From positions 1 through 64,000 of the forward strand of contig DATBEZ010000043.1 in assembly GCA_036558745.1 (NCBI GenBank): DNA of 64,000 nt, read 5' to 3'. The notes under the pieces are model-generated. The model was not told the origin of the DNA and made no database searches. It was given only the letters and a program-made list of their open reading frames with translations. Source of the stretch: JAMXLJ01 sp036558745 (GTDB lineage Bacteria; Actinomycetota; Acidimicrobiia; IMCC26256; JAMXLJ01). Positions 1 through 9,600 of this stretch are shown here, piece after piece (within the stretch, counting starts at the first letter, position 1; each line of letters starts with the position of its first letter). The position numbers and the translations under genes are program-made.

Positions 1-34
1 GCAGACGATCGCTCGCAGACGAGAGGAGCAACAC

Positions 35-244
35 ATGGCGAAGAAGCAGCGGGACACCTTCGCGAAGCGTGAGAAGGAACGAGCGCGGCGCGAGAAGCAG
101 GAGGCGAAGCGGGCCCGCCGGCAGGGCATGCGCGACCCCGACGCGGTCGCGCGCGAGGCGACGTTGTCGTCGTCGACCTGGGACGAAGAGCCCCTCGAGG
201 ACGAGGCCGCCCCCGCGGCACCTTCTGCCGCGACCGGCACCTGA
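35..244 (+). CDS. small, highly basic hypothetical protein (69 aa)
   Basis: A GAGAGGAG ribosome-binding site lies just before this ATG. The first 30 or so residues are almost entirely Lys, Arg, Glu, Gln and Ala, predicting one long charged helix; the rest is acidic and Ala/Pro-rich and probably disordered. There is no signal peptide or membrane segment. The composition would suit a nucleic-acid- or ribosome-associated protein, but no family is recognised, so function is left open. The upstream context lies outside the window. Confidence 0.7.
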   Translation: MAKKQRDTFAKREKERARREKQEAKRARRQGMRDPDAVAREATLSSSTWDEEPLEDEAAPAAPSAATGT

Positions 245-353
245 CGCCGGTCCATCACACCGTCATCGTGACCGAGGCCCTCCGTCGTGGAGGGCCTCGT
301 CGCGTCCGGAGCCGCCTTGACCCGGGCACCCCCGCGCTGGCACCGTCTCGATC

Positions 354-366
354 TGACGCAACGTCA
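354..366. promoter_or_regulatory. short inverted repeat TGACG-CAA-CGTCA upstream of SDR
   Basis: Five-base perfect arms with a 3-nt spacer end 23 bp before the SDR start. It resembles the operators at 25934 and 56269 but has a shorter spacer and no recognisable -10 hexamer in the same position, so it is a weak third member at best. Confidence 0.3.
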
Positions 367-389
367 CATCGCGCCGGTGGGAGGGCTTC

Positions 390-1178
390 GTGGGCGATCT
401 CGACGGGAAGACGATCATCATCTCGGGCGTCGGTCCCGGGCTCGGCCGCGAGACGGCGCTCGTCGCGTTCCGCGAGGGCGCGAACGTGACGCTGGGCGCG
501 CGCACCGAGTCGACGCTCAAGAGCGTCGCCGACGAGGTCGACCCGAGCGGCGCGCGCGTCGCCTGGGAGGTCACCGACATCACGAACGAGGCCGATTGCA
601 CGCGCCTCGTGGAGACGACCGTCGGTCGCTTCGGCCGTGTCGACGCGCTCGTCAACTGCGCCGCGCTCGACACGCTCTTCGGCGGCCTCGACACCGCGGG
701 TGACTTCTCCCAGTGGCAGGCGACGTTCGACGTCAACCTCTTCGGCACGCTCCAGATGACGCGCGCCGCGCTCCCCGAGCTGCGCACGAGTGGTGGCGCG
801 GTCGTCTTCGTGAGCTCGCAGACCCAGCACCACCCGCCGCCCGCGGTGATGCAGATGGCGTATGCCGCGTCCAAGAGCGCGCTCACGGGCGCGATGCGCC
901 ACCTCGCGCAGGAGGTCGGACCCGACGGGGTCCGGGTGAACGAGATCGCGCCGGGATGGATGTGGGGCCCGCCGGTGGAGGGCTTCGTCTCGATGACCGC
1001 GCAGCACCGCGGCGTCGGCGAGGACGTGGTGCTCGGCGAGCTGACCGCGCACATGCCCTTGCGCCGGATGGCGACCGACGGCGAGGTGGCCGAGGCGATC
1101 GTCTTCTTCGCGTCGGGGCGTGCCGGTGGCATCACCGGTCAGACGCTCCTCATCAACGCGGGCGAGATCATGCACTGA
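390..1178 (+). CDS. short-chain dehydrogenase/reductase (SDR)
   Basis: A 262-residue classical SDR expected to oxidise or reduce a hydroxyl/keto substrate with NAD(P)(H) in the cytoplasm. The cofactor loop GVGPGLG covers residues 13-19. The catalytic Tyr158 and Lys162 sit in YAASK, preceded by Ser142/Ser143. The C-terminus carries the usual PLRRMATDGEVAEAIVFFAS and GQTLLINAG elements. Translation starts at a GTG. The stop codon overlaps the ATG of the next gene (ATGA), so the two are translationally coupled. The substrate cannot be read from the sequence. Confidence 0.93.
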   Translation: MGDLDGKTIIISGVGPGLGRETALVAFREGANVTLGARTESTLKSVADEVDPSGARVAWEVTDITNEADCTRLVETTVGRFGRVDALVNCAALDTLFGGLDTAGDFSQWQATFDVNLFGTLQMTRAALPELRTSGGAVVFVSSQTQHHPPPAVMQMAYAASKSALTGAMRHLAQEVGPDGVRVNEIAPGWMWGPPVEGFVSMTAQHRGVGEDVVLGELTAHMPLRRMATDGEVAEAIVFFASGRAGGITGQTLLINAGEIMH

Positions 1179-2380
1179 TGATCTCGGGCTTCGTCCATCC
1201 CGACTTCGGAGCAGTCACCGAGACGTTGCGCCGGGTCGTCGCGCACCGCAAGGGTGGTGGGGCCGCGGTCGCGGTGTACCACCGGGGCGAGCCCGTGGTC
1301 GACGCGTGGATAGGGACGCGCGATCCGGCGGGCACGCCGTGGGACCGCGAGACCGTGGCCATGAGCTTCTCGACGACCAAGGGTGTCGTCGCGACCGCGT
1401 TGCACCGTCTGGTCGACAAGGGTCTCGTGGACTACGACGAGCCCGTGGCGACGTACTGGCCCGAGTTCGCCGCGAACGGCAAGGAACGGATCACGGTACG
1501 CCAGCTGCTCGCGCACTCCGCCGGGCTGCACCGCTTGCGCGGTGTGATCGACGACGCACACCTCATGCTCGACTGGCACCACATCACCGCGGCGCTGGCG
1601 GCCGAGGCGCCGCGGTGGGAGCCGGGCACCCGCGCCGGGTACCACGGCATCACGTACGGCTTCCTCGTCGGCGAGGTGATCCGGCGCGTGACCGGACACA
1701 CGGTCCACGACGTGGTGCAGCGCGAGATCGTCGAGCCACTCGACCTCGACGGGATGTTCATCGCCACGCCTCCGGATCAGCACCACCGGCTGGCCACGCT
1801 CATCATGTCGTTCGGCGATCCGGTGCGCACCGAACGGGTCGCGGCGCGGCTCGAACGGATCGCGTGGCTGCGGCCCGCGATCGAGACGTTCATGGTCGCC
1901 GACTTCGACATGCTGCTGCTCGGGGAGCGGGTGCACGAGTCGGAGCTGCCCGCGTTGAATGGATGCTTCACGGCGCGCTCGCTCGCACGGATGTACGCCG
2001 CGCTGGCCGGTGGCGGCGTGCTCGACGGGCAGCGGTTCCTCTCGGCGGAGACGCTCCGGCGCGCCACCGAGGTGCAGTCGACCACGCGCGACGCGGTGGT
2101 CGGCTTCCCGATGCGGTGGCGCCTCGGCTACCACGTCGCGGCGACGACGCGGGGCATCCTGCCGAACGGCTTCGGCCACTTCGGCTTCGGAGGGTCGGGG
2201 GCGTGGGCCGACCCCGACCACGACCTCGCGGTGGCGATGGTGTGCAACCGGGTCGCGGGCACGCCCTTCGGCGACACCCGCTTGTTGCGGCTCGGTGCCG
2301 CCGCGGTGCGCGACGCCGAGGCACGCGACCGCCCGCTGCAACGCGCGGGCGGGCTCAGCCGTCGACGGGTGCCGGCCTGA
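1178..2380 (+). CDS. serine hydrolase, beta-lactamase/esterase (class C) family
   Basis: A 400-residue protein of the class C beta-lactamase-like/EstB esterase family. The nucleophile motif STTK covers residues 65-68, a Tyr-containing second motif lies in the YHGITYGFLVGE stretch, and the HFGFGGSG element near the C-terminus replaces the KTG box. No signal peptide is visible, so it is probably a cytoplasmic esterase or lactonase rather than a cell-wall enzyme. The ATG overlaps the stop of the SDR by 4 nt, suggesting that the pair process one substrate. Its stop meets the convergent NlpC/P60 gene tail to tail in a small CCTGAC-C-GTCAGG palindrome. Confidence 0.9.
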   Translation: MISGFVHPDFGAVTETLRRVVAHRKGGGAAVAVYHRGEPVVDAWIGTRDPAGTPWDRETVAMSFSTTKGVVATALHRLVDKGLVDYDEPVATYWPEFAANGKERITVRQLLAHSAGLHRLRGVIDDAHLMLDWHHITAALAAEAPRWEPGTRAGYHGITYGFLVGEVIRRVTGHTVHDVVQREIVEPLDLDGMFIATPPDQHHRLATLIMSFGDPVRTERVAARLERIAWLRPAIETFMVADFDMLLLGERVHESELPALNGCFTARSLARMYAALAGGGVLDGQRFLSAETLRRATEVQSTTRDAVVGFPMRWRLGYHVAATTRGILPNGFGHFGFGGSGAWADPDHDLAVAMVCNRVAGTPFGDTRLLRLGAAAVRDAEARDRPLQRAGGLSRRRVPA

Positions 2381-2383
2381 CCG

Positions 2384-3544
2384 TCAGGGACGCGCGGCCA
2401 TGGGCAGGACGTGACCCATCGGCGCGACCTTCACGAAGTCGCCCGTGTGCGGCGCGGTCACGACCATGCCGTTGCCGATGTAGATCTCGACGTGCTGGCT
2501 GCCCCCGGACCCACGGAACAGCAGATCGCCCGGCTGGGCATCGCTCACGGGCACGTGGGGGAACATCTCGTACTGGGCGCCGGAGTAGTGCGGCATCGAC
2601 ACGCCGGCGTACGCCCATGCGGCCATCGTCAGGCCGGAGCAGTCGTACGCGCCGGGTCCGGCCGCGTCGAAGACGTACGGCTTGCCGACCTGCGCGAGCG
2701 CGAAGTTCACCGCCGTCATCGCCGCGCTCGACGCGGGCGGGATCGAGACGGGCGGGCCCGCATCGGAAGCGTTGCCCGACCCGCCGTCCGATCCCGCGCT
2801 CGTGTCCGTGGGCGACGACGTGGCGCCGGCGCCGCGCGCCGTGCGGCTCGCTGCTGCCGCGCGCGCCTGGTCGGCCGCCTTCGCAGCCTTCGTCGCCGCC
2901 GCGAGCCGGGCCGCTGCGGCCGCCGCCTGCCGTCGGTATTGGTCGACGAGCTTGGCCAGGTCCGTCTTCGTCTGCGCGAGCAGTGCCTGTTCCTGCTTCG
3001 TCGCGGTGGTGAGCTGGGTGCGCGTCGCCGCGAGCCGGTCACGTTCGCCACGCGCGCTCGTGCGGTCACGCGCGAGCTGGGCCCGCCGGCTCTGGAGGTC
3101 CTGCTTCGACCCCTGCAGCTGCGCGAGCAGGGCGTCGTCGCGGTCGGCGAGCGCGGCGGTGTACTCCGAGCGGGCCCCGAGCTCACCGAGACTGCCGACG
3201 TCGACGGCCGCGAGGGGGCTCCCGGTGCCGGCACTCATGTAGAGCTCGACCGCGCGCTGGTCGACCTGATGCCGCACCGCGTCGTAGCGGTGTTGCGCCT
3301 GCGCGATGCCGCTCCCCGTGCGGGCGATGTCCGCATCGATGCGTGCCAGCTCGTACTCCACGCCGTGGTACTGCTCCGAGAGCGCGTCGAGCTTCGTGCC
3401 GTTGGCGTCGATCTCCTGTTGGAGCCGCGCCGCCTGCGCGCGCTTGTCGTCGATGGGCGATCCGCCGGCCGCGAGCGGTGCGAGCGCCAACGCGCTGCAC
3501 ACGACCGCGACCACCGCTGCGATTCGGGCTCCACGGGACCGCAT
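2384..3544 (-). CDS. secreted NlpC/P60 peptidoglycan endopeptidase with coiled-coil N-terminus
   Basis: A 386-residue protein that probably cleaves peptide cross-links in peptidoglycan (RipA-like). It starts with a signal peptide (RIAAVVAVVCSALALAPLAAG), continues with about 190 residues of Gln/Ala/Arg-rich coiled coil, then a Ser/Gly-rich linker and a C-terminal NlpC/P60 domain. The catalytic Cys is about residue 302 (DCSGLT), the His about 351 (QHVEIY), and a second His lies in APHTGD. A start 16 codons upstream is possible, but this ATG stands 8 nt after a TAACGT -10 hexamer and directly before the signal peptide. Confidence 0.92.
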   Translation of the reverse strand: MRSRGARIAAVVAVVCSALALAPLAAGGSPIDDKRAQAARLQQEIDANGTKLDALSEQYHGVEYELARIDADIARTGSGIAQAQHRYDAVRHQVDQRAVELYMSAGTGSPLAAVDVGSLGELGARSEYTAALADRDDALLAQLQGSKQDLQSRRAQLARDRTSARGERDRLAATRTQLTTATKQEQALLAQTKTDLAKLVDQYRRQAAAAAARLAAATKAAKAADQARAAAASRTARGAGATSSPTDTSAGSDGGSGNASDAGPPVSIPPASSAAMTAVNFALAQVGKPYVFDAAGPGAYDCSGLTMAAWAYAGVSMPHYSGAQYEMFPHVPVSDAQPGDLLFRGSGGSQHVEIYIGNGMVVTAPHTGDFVKVAPMGHVLPMAARP

Positions 3545-3552
3545 CCGGCGAA

Positions 3553-3558
3553 ACGTTA
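3553..3558 (-). promoter_or_regulatory. -10 hexamer TAACGT, leaderless start
   Basis: Read on the minus strand, TAACGT is followed by 8 nt and the ATG of the NlpC/P60 gene, so transcription would begin at or within a base or two of the start codon. Confidence 0.5.
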
Positions 3559-3669
3559 GACAGACGCGCGCGCCGACCGCCAGGCATGTCACGTCGCGAA
3601 GTGCGTCCTGCCTGTTCAGACCGTGCGCGCGCCAATTCGCGGCACGCGCTGCGCGACGCTGGACGCACC

Positions 3670-4536
3670 ATGGTGCAGCTCGGCGAGGATCGTGAGGTGC
3701 GTGGCCGGGTGACCACCCGTCGCGGACGCACGCGTCGTCGCAGGGTGCGGTGGGTGGTCGCCGCGCTCGCGTTCATCGTCATCGTCGTCACCGCGGCCGT
3801 CGTGCTCACCCGCACACCGCTCACGCGCCGATCGTCGTCGTGCACCGCGAAGGTTCCGGGCGGGGTCGCGCGCCTCGAGCTCGCCCAAGCTGCGAACGCG
3901 GCGACGATCGCGACGGTGGGCAAACGCCTCGGCATGGCCGACCACGCGGTGACGGTCGCGCTCGCCGCCGCGTTGCAGGAGTCGCAGCTGCACAACCTGC
4001 CCGGCGGCGACCGCGACTCCGTCGGGCTGTTCCAGCAACGCCCTTCACAGGGTTGGGGGACGATGGACCAGCTGCTCGAGCCGACGTACGCGGCGAGTGC
4101 GTTCTATCGCGCGCTCGCGAAGATCCCCGGTTGGACCGACCTCAGTGTCACCGACGCCGCGCAACGTGTGCAGCGCAGCGACGCGCCGGGCGCCTACGCG
4201 CGCTGGGAGAGCGAAGCGCGCGTGCTGGCGCGCGTGCTGACCGGTGAGGAGCCGGCCGGGCTCTCGTGCCAGTTCGACACGCGCGGGCTCACGACCGCGG
4301 GCAGCGGGTTGGACGCGGCGCTGCAGTCGGAGGTCGGGTCGCCCGCGCTCGGCTCGACGGTGACGCCGGCGCGCGGGTGGACCGTCGCGTCGTGGCTCGT
4401 CGGGCACGCGCACGACTACGGCATCAGCGCAGTGAGCTTCGCGGGACGGCAGTGGACCGCGTCGAGCGGGAAGTGGCAGCTCGCGCCCGAGGCGGGCATG
4501 CAGGTGCAGGCGCGGCTCGTGCAACCAGCGGCGTGA
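3670..4536 (+). CDS. membrane-anchored lysozyme-like / cell-wall hydrolase family protein
   Basis: A 288-residue protein with a basic cytoplasmic N-terminus, one membrane segment (about residues 30-50) and an extracytoplasmic domain. The segment beginning VALAAALQESQLHNL and continuing DSVGLFQQRPSQGWG resembles the lysozyme-like fold of actinobacterial goose-type or transglycosylase-like proteins, in which the Glu of the ALQES segment would be the acid residue. Such proteins are often misnamed as heavy-metal transporters. In-frame starts exist further upstream, but this ATG places the membrane anchor at the usual distance. Its role in wall turnover is inferred. It ends 16 bp from the convergent RecQ gene. 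Confidence 0.75.
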   Translation: MVQLGEDREVRGRVTTRRGRTRRRRVRWVVAALAFIVIVVTAAVVLTRTPLTRRSSSCTAKVPGGVARLELAQAANAATIATVGKRLGMADHAVTVALAAALQESQLHNLPGGDRDSVGLFQQRPSQGWGTMDQLLEPTYAASAFYRALAKIPGWTDLSVTDAAQRVQRSDAPGAYARWESEARVLARVLTGEEPAGLSCQFDTRGLTTAGSGLDAALQSEVGSPALGSTVTPARGWTVASWLVGHAHDYGISAVSFAGRQWTASSGKWQLAPEAGMQVQARLVQPAA

Positions 4537-4552
4537 CGGCGCGCGCCAGCGA

Positions 4553-6691
4553 TCATTCGCGACACAGCACCAACGGGTAGACCGGCGTCGCGCCCGCGCC
4601 GCCGAGCACGTCGGCGACGACGGTCATGGTCCAGCCCGACGACGTCGTGTCGTCGAGGACCAGCACCGGACCGTCGGGGATCGACGCGCCGGCGCGCAGC
4701 GCGAACGCTCCGTGCACGTTGGCGCACGCGTGGGCCGAGTTGGCCTGCTCGGCTTGCGGGGGCGCGTCGCGGGTTCGCTCGAGCGCGTCGACGACCGGGA
4801 GCCGGCCGATCTCACCGAGGCGCCGGGCCAGCGCCTCCAGGAACGGGCCCCGGGTGCGCGACGGGACCCACGTGATGAAGCGGGGCCGCCCGGCCGGCCA
4901 GCCCCACCGGCCCAGGAGCTTCACGACCCCGTCCACCAGGCCAGGATCCAGGGACGCAGGATCGAGCGTCCCCGGGTCGAGCGGGCCGGTGCCGGCGGCC
5001 TCGGCCGCGGCGAACGCCCGGTCCACGACCGGCGACCAGGTGCCGTCGCCGGCCGCGGCCAGGGCCCGACCCGGGAGCGCCCGCCGCTCCTCGGGGATCC
5101 GGCCCTTCACCGCCTCGAGCCCCGACGGCCACATCTTGCGCGGCTCCAGCGGCACGTCGACGCCCTGGAGGAACGCCCGCGCCGCGTCCACCCGCGCCGG
5201 TGCGGGCAGCTCCGGTCGCGCGCCGGTGCAGTTCGCGCAGCGCCCGCAGTCGGGCGCCGTCGCCGCGTGGGGATCGTCGAGCGCAGTGCGAAGGAAGCGC
5301 ATCAGGCATCCGCCTTCGCGCTCGTACGCCAGCATCTGCTCGGCGTCGGCTTCACGCGCCGCGCGCACGCGCCGGTACCGCTCCTCGTCGTAGGACCAGG
5401 GACGGTCGGTGCGTTCCCAGCCGCCGGTGACGCGATGCAACGCACCCTCGACGTCGAGCACCTTCAGCATCGCGGTGAGTCGCGTGCGTCGGATGTCGAC
5501 GCGCGCCTCGAGCGCGGCCTCCGACATCGGTCCGTCGGCCTCGTCGAGCGCGGCGACGACCGCTTCGGCCAGAGGACGACGCGGGAACGCGACCGATTCG
5601 AAGTACGACCAGATCACCCGGTCCTCGAGCGAGGGGAGCAGGATCGCGTCGGCCCGGTCGAGCGCGCGCCCGGCGCGACCGACCGCCTGGTAGTAGGCCG
5701 TGATCGACGACGGCGCGCCGAGGTGGACCACCCACGCGAGATCGGGCTTGTCGTAGCCCATCCCGAGGGCGGTCGTCGCCACGACCACCTTCACCTCGTT
5801 GGTCGACAGTCGTGATTCGATGCGTACCCGTTCGTCGGGATCGGTCCGGCCCGTGTACGCGACCGCGTCGACACCGCACTCCTGCAACCAGCCGGCGGTC
5901 TGCTCGGCGCCGTCGACGGTCAAGGTGTAGACGATGCCGGAGCCGTCGAGGGCCGTCACCGTCTGCGCGACGAACGCCAGACGCTCCGCTGCGGTGGGCA
6001 GGGTCACGATCGAGAGGGCGAGCGAGTCGCGTTCGAGCGTTCCCCGCAACGTGAGTGGTTCGACGCCGAGCTGCGTGCGCACGTCGTCGACGACGAGGCT
6101 GGTCGCGGTCGCGGTCGTCGCGAGCACCGGTACGCCGGGCTGCAGACGGGCCAACGCGTCGCGCACCCGCTGGTAGTCGGGACGGAAGTCGTGACCCCAG
6201 GCGGAGATGCAGTGCGCTTCGTCGATGACGACCAGCCCGACGCGCGCCGCGAGATCGGGGAGCACCCGCTCGACGAACGTCGCGTTGTTGAGCCGCTCGG
6301 GGGAGATGCAGACGAGGTCGATCTCGTCACCGGCGATGCGCTCCTCGATGGCACGCCAGTCGTCGACGTTCGTCGAGTTGATCGTCTCCGCGGCCACGCC
6401 CATGCCGCGGGCGGCCGCGATCTGGTCGCGCATGAGCGCGAGGAGCGGTGACACGAGCAGCGTCGGACCCGCGCCCGCGTCGCGCAGCATACGCGTCGCG
6501 ATGAAGTAGACGGCCGACTTGCCCCAGCCCGTGCGCTGCACGAGGAGGACGCGCCGACGGTCGCGCACCAGCGCGTCGATCGCGTCGCCCTGGTCCGGAC
6601 GGAGGTCCGCGCCGGGCCCCGCGAGCTGGCGGAGGAGCTCCTCGGCCCGCGCGTGAACGTCGAGATCGGCGTGCAGCGGCTCGGCGGTCAC
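4553..6691 (-). CDS. recQ: RecQ-family ATP-dependent DNA helicase with C-terminal phosphoribosyltransferase-like domain
   Basis: A 712-residue DNA helicase, 3'-5' by family. The Walker A box TGWGKS is at 54-59 and the DEAH box at 157-160 is followed by CISAWGHDFRPDY, a RecQ signature. The second RecA domain contains YTGRTDPDERVRIESR and the QAVGRAGR motif VI. A zinc-binding Cys cluster lies around residues 462-486 (CGRCANC). The last 140 or so residues contain LVLDDTTSSGWTM, a PRPP-binding-type loop of the ComF/type I phosphoribosyltransferase fold. The GTG start lies 4 nt after the AddA-like gene's stop, so it is the third gene of the repair operon. What the PRT-like domain contributes is unknown. 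Confidence 0.93.
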   Translation of the reverse strand: MTAEPLHADLDVHARAEELLRQLAGPGADLRPDQGDAIDALVRDRRRVLLVQRTGWGKSAVYFIATRMLRDAGAGPTLLVSPLLALMRDQIAAARGMGVAAETINSTNVDDWRAIEERIAGDEIDLVCISPERLNNATFVERVLPDLAARVGLVVIDEAHCISAWGHDFRPDYQRVRDALARLQPGVPVLATTATATSLVVDDVRTQLGVEPLTLRGTLERDSLALSIVTLPTAAERLAFVAQTVTALDGSGIVYTLTVDGAEQTAGWLQECGVDAVAYTGRTDPDERVRIESRLSTNEVKVVVATTALGMGYDKPDLAWVVHLGAPSSITAYYQAVGRAGRALDRADAILLPSLEDRVIWSYFESVAFPRRPLAEAVVAALDEADGPMSEAALEARVDIRRTRLTAMLKVLDVEGALHRVTGGWERTDRPWSYDEERYRRVRAAREADAEQMLAYEREGGCLMRFLRTALDDPHAATAPDCGRCANCTGARPELPAPARVDAARAFLQGVDVPLEPRKMWPSGLEAVKGRIPEERRALPGRALAAAGDGTWSPVVDRAFAAAEAAGTGPLDPGTLDPASLDPGLVDGVVKLLGRWGWPAGRPRFITWVPSRTRGPFLEALARRLGEIGRLPVVDALERTRDAPPQAEQANSAHACANVHGAFALRAGASIPDGPVLVLDDTTSSGWTMTVVADVLGGAGATPVYPLVLCRE

Positions 6692-6695
6692 CGGA

Positions 6696-9600
6696 TCACT
6701 GCTCCACCACCACCTCTTGGCCCGTGTCGACGAGCGCGCGCACCTCGGCGACGGCGCGCTCGAGATCGGGAAGGTCCAGCTCGACGGCGCCGTCGGGCGT
6801 GAGGAACAGGAACGTGACCCGGCGGACCGCCTCGTCGGTCGCCGCGCCGACGGCGAACGCGTACGACGCCCCCTGCAGCCGGTAGCCCTCGACCCGTCGT
6901 TCGAGCTCGGCGCGCTCGCCCGTCGCCGCGGTCTTGTAGTCGACGACGACGAGCCCGCCGTCGTCGCGGTAGAGCAGGTCCACGTAGCCCTCGAGCAGGC
7001 GGTCGCCGATCGGCGTGCACGCATAGACCTCACGCCAGTGCGGTCGGTCCGCGGCCGCGTGCACCGACGGCGCGTCCAGCGCGGCACGCACGAGGTCGCG
7101 GACGTCGCCGGCGCGGTCGGGCACGGCCTCCGCCTCGCACTGCGCGGCGACCGCGGCGTCGAGACCGGCGCCCGAGCCGAGGTCGATCGTCTGGAGCACG
7201 CCGTGGACCGCGCGCCCGACCGCGGTGCCGTAGCGACCTTTCAGCCAGGGCGGCAGGTCGAGGTCGCGGGGGCGCTTCTGCAGCCCGGGATCCGGCTCGG
7301 CCGCGGCGTCGGGCGTGCCCTCCTCCGTGAGCGCGGTGGCGGCGACGGCCCGCGGACGCGCACCCCGTGCCAGCGCGGCGTCGCGCTCGGCGACCCACTC
7401 CGACCACGGTGGCGGTGCCGGCGGCGCGGCGACGACCGGCGGCGTGCGCGGCGCGTCGGCGGTGACGTCCGCGTCGGGCAGCTCCTCGAGCCGCGATCCC
7501 ATCCCGGAGAGGAGCAGCTCCGCGTTCGTGCGTCGGGTCGGGTCGGGCGCGTTCTTCCGTTCCCGCCGGTGCAGCGAGACGACCAGGTGGTCGCGCGCGC
7601 GCGTGCACGCGACGTAGAGCAGCCGGATGCGCTCGTCGTAGCCCATCTGCTCGTCGACCGGCCTCCAGTCCTTGAACTCCTCGGTCTGCACCGACCGCCC
7701 GATGCGGTAGCCGACCGCGCCGGTCGGCGGGAAGACGACCTCGACCGCCGAACGTCGGTGCATCGGCGCAGTCGACATGCCCGACACGATCGTGACCGGG
7801 AACTCGAGCCCCTTCGCGGCGTGGATGGTCATGATCCGCACCGCGTCGTCGTCGGTCTCGGGCAGGACCGACTCCGCAACGCGCGCGCCCTCGACGGTCT
7901 GCTGGTCCACCCAGTGGAGGTACTGGCGCAGGCTGCCCCCCGTGGCTTCGCTCCAGCCGCGCGCCTGGTCGACGACGAAGCGCAGGCGCCGCCACACATC
8001 ACGGGGCCGACCCTCCACGAAGCCGAGCTCGAGCGCCCGCCGGTCGCGCGCGATGCGGTCGAGCAGCTCCGACGGCGCGAGCCACCGGCGCTGCTCGTGG
8101 AGCCCGCGCAGGTATGCGAGACCGACGCGCACCGGATCGTCGTCGGGGACGCTGTCGGGCTGGTCGGCCGTGTAGCTCCAGCGACCCTTCCGTTCCACCT
8201 TGAAGCGGAACAGGTCGTCGTCGCCGCACCCGAGCAGCGGCGTGCGCAGCGCGGCCACCACGAGCAGATGGTTGGTCGGGTCGTCGACGGCCCGCACCAC
8301 CATGAGCAGGTCGCGCACGGCACGGGTGGCGTAGACGAGCGAGCTCGACTCGGTGCGGTACGGGATGCCGCCCTCCTGGAGCGCGTCCTCCAGGAACGGC
8401 AACGACGTGCGGGCAGGGACGAGGATCGTGACGTCGCCGAGCCGAGCCGGGCGCCATCCGCCGTCGCCGTCGTCGACACTCCAACCCTCGTCGACCGCGC
8501 GCACGATCGCGGCGACGACGTCGGAGGCCTCCGCGGCGCGCATCTCGTCGGCGTTGGCGCCGTCGTGGGCCTCGCGCCCGACGACCGCGACCGGCGGCCC
8601 CACCGGCGGCGCGCCGCGCACCGCGCGCAACGGGACGTACTCCGGCTGCGACGGCAGCGGCAGGTCGACCTCCGCCGCCTCGCCCATGAGCGTGGCGAAC
8701 GTCGCGTTCACCCACACGATGACGGGCGCGACGGTGCGGAAGTTCGCGGTCAGCTGCACGAGGCTCCGGTCGGCTGTGGACGCGTCGACCTCCGGCCCGT
8801 CGCCGGACGTGTCGGCCTCGCCGTCGCGGTCGGGCTTGCTTCCGCCGAAGCGAGCGCGGGCCTCGAGGAACACGGAGATGTCGGCCCGGCGGAACCGGTA
8901 GATGGACTGCTTCGGGTCACCGACGACGAACAGTTGGCCGGGCGCGACGGGGACGTCGCTCCACCGGGCCGCGCCAGCCGCGGTCCCGTCGGGATCGCGC
9001 GCGGCGATCCGCACCGCGAGCTCGATCTGGATGGGGTCGGTGTCCTGGAACTCGTCGAGGAGGAGCCGCCGGTATCGCTCGTGCAGCCGCCGCCGCACGA
9101 CCGGGCCGTGCTCGGGGTCGCGCAGCAGCGCCCGCGCGAGCACGAGCAGGTCGTGGAACTCGAGCCGGCCCGCGGTGCGCCGTTTCGACGCAGCCGCGAG
9201 GGTGAAGCGCCGGATCGCGGCGCCGAGCCGGTGCGCGCACGCCTCGGCGATGCAGTCGCGCACACGCTCGATCTCCTCGCCGAGCTCCGCGACCGCGGCA
9301 CGCACGCTCTCGATGTCGCAGCGCCACGACGTCTTGCGCCCGGTTCGCGAGACGTTGAAGCTCGGTCGTTTGGGCACGCCGTTGTCGCCGAAAGCTTCGA
9401 GGACGTCGTACTCGTCGTCGAGCTCGCGCAGTGCGCGTGCGTATCCCGCGATCGTCACCAGGTGCACCGCGAGGCGATCGTCGGCGGTGATGCAGTCGGC
9501 CGCCATCGTGCACACCGTGTCGATCCGTTCGAGCAACGCCGGCAGCGCGTCGCGCACGTCGGGCGGCTCGGGCGCCGTGTGGGCGACCCGCTCCTCGACG

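Noticed and set aside
255..1175. 306-residue minus-strand frame opposite the SDR
   Set aside because: The SDR on the other strand has a complete cofactor and catalytic motif set; this frame has none.
2376..2388. CCTGAC-C-GTCAGG palindrome similar to the TetR-type operators
   Set aside because: It covers two convergent stop codons, has a 1-nt spacer and no promoter nearby, so it is unlikely to be an operator.
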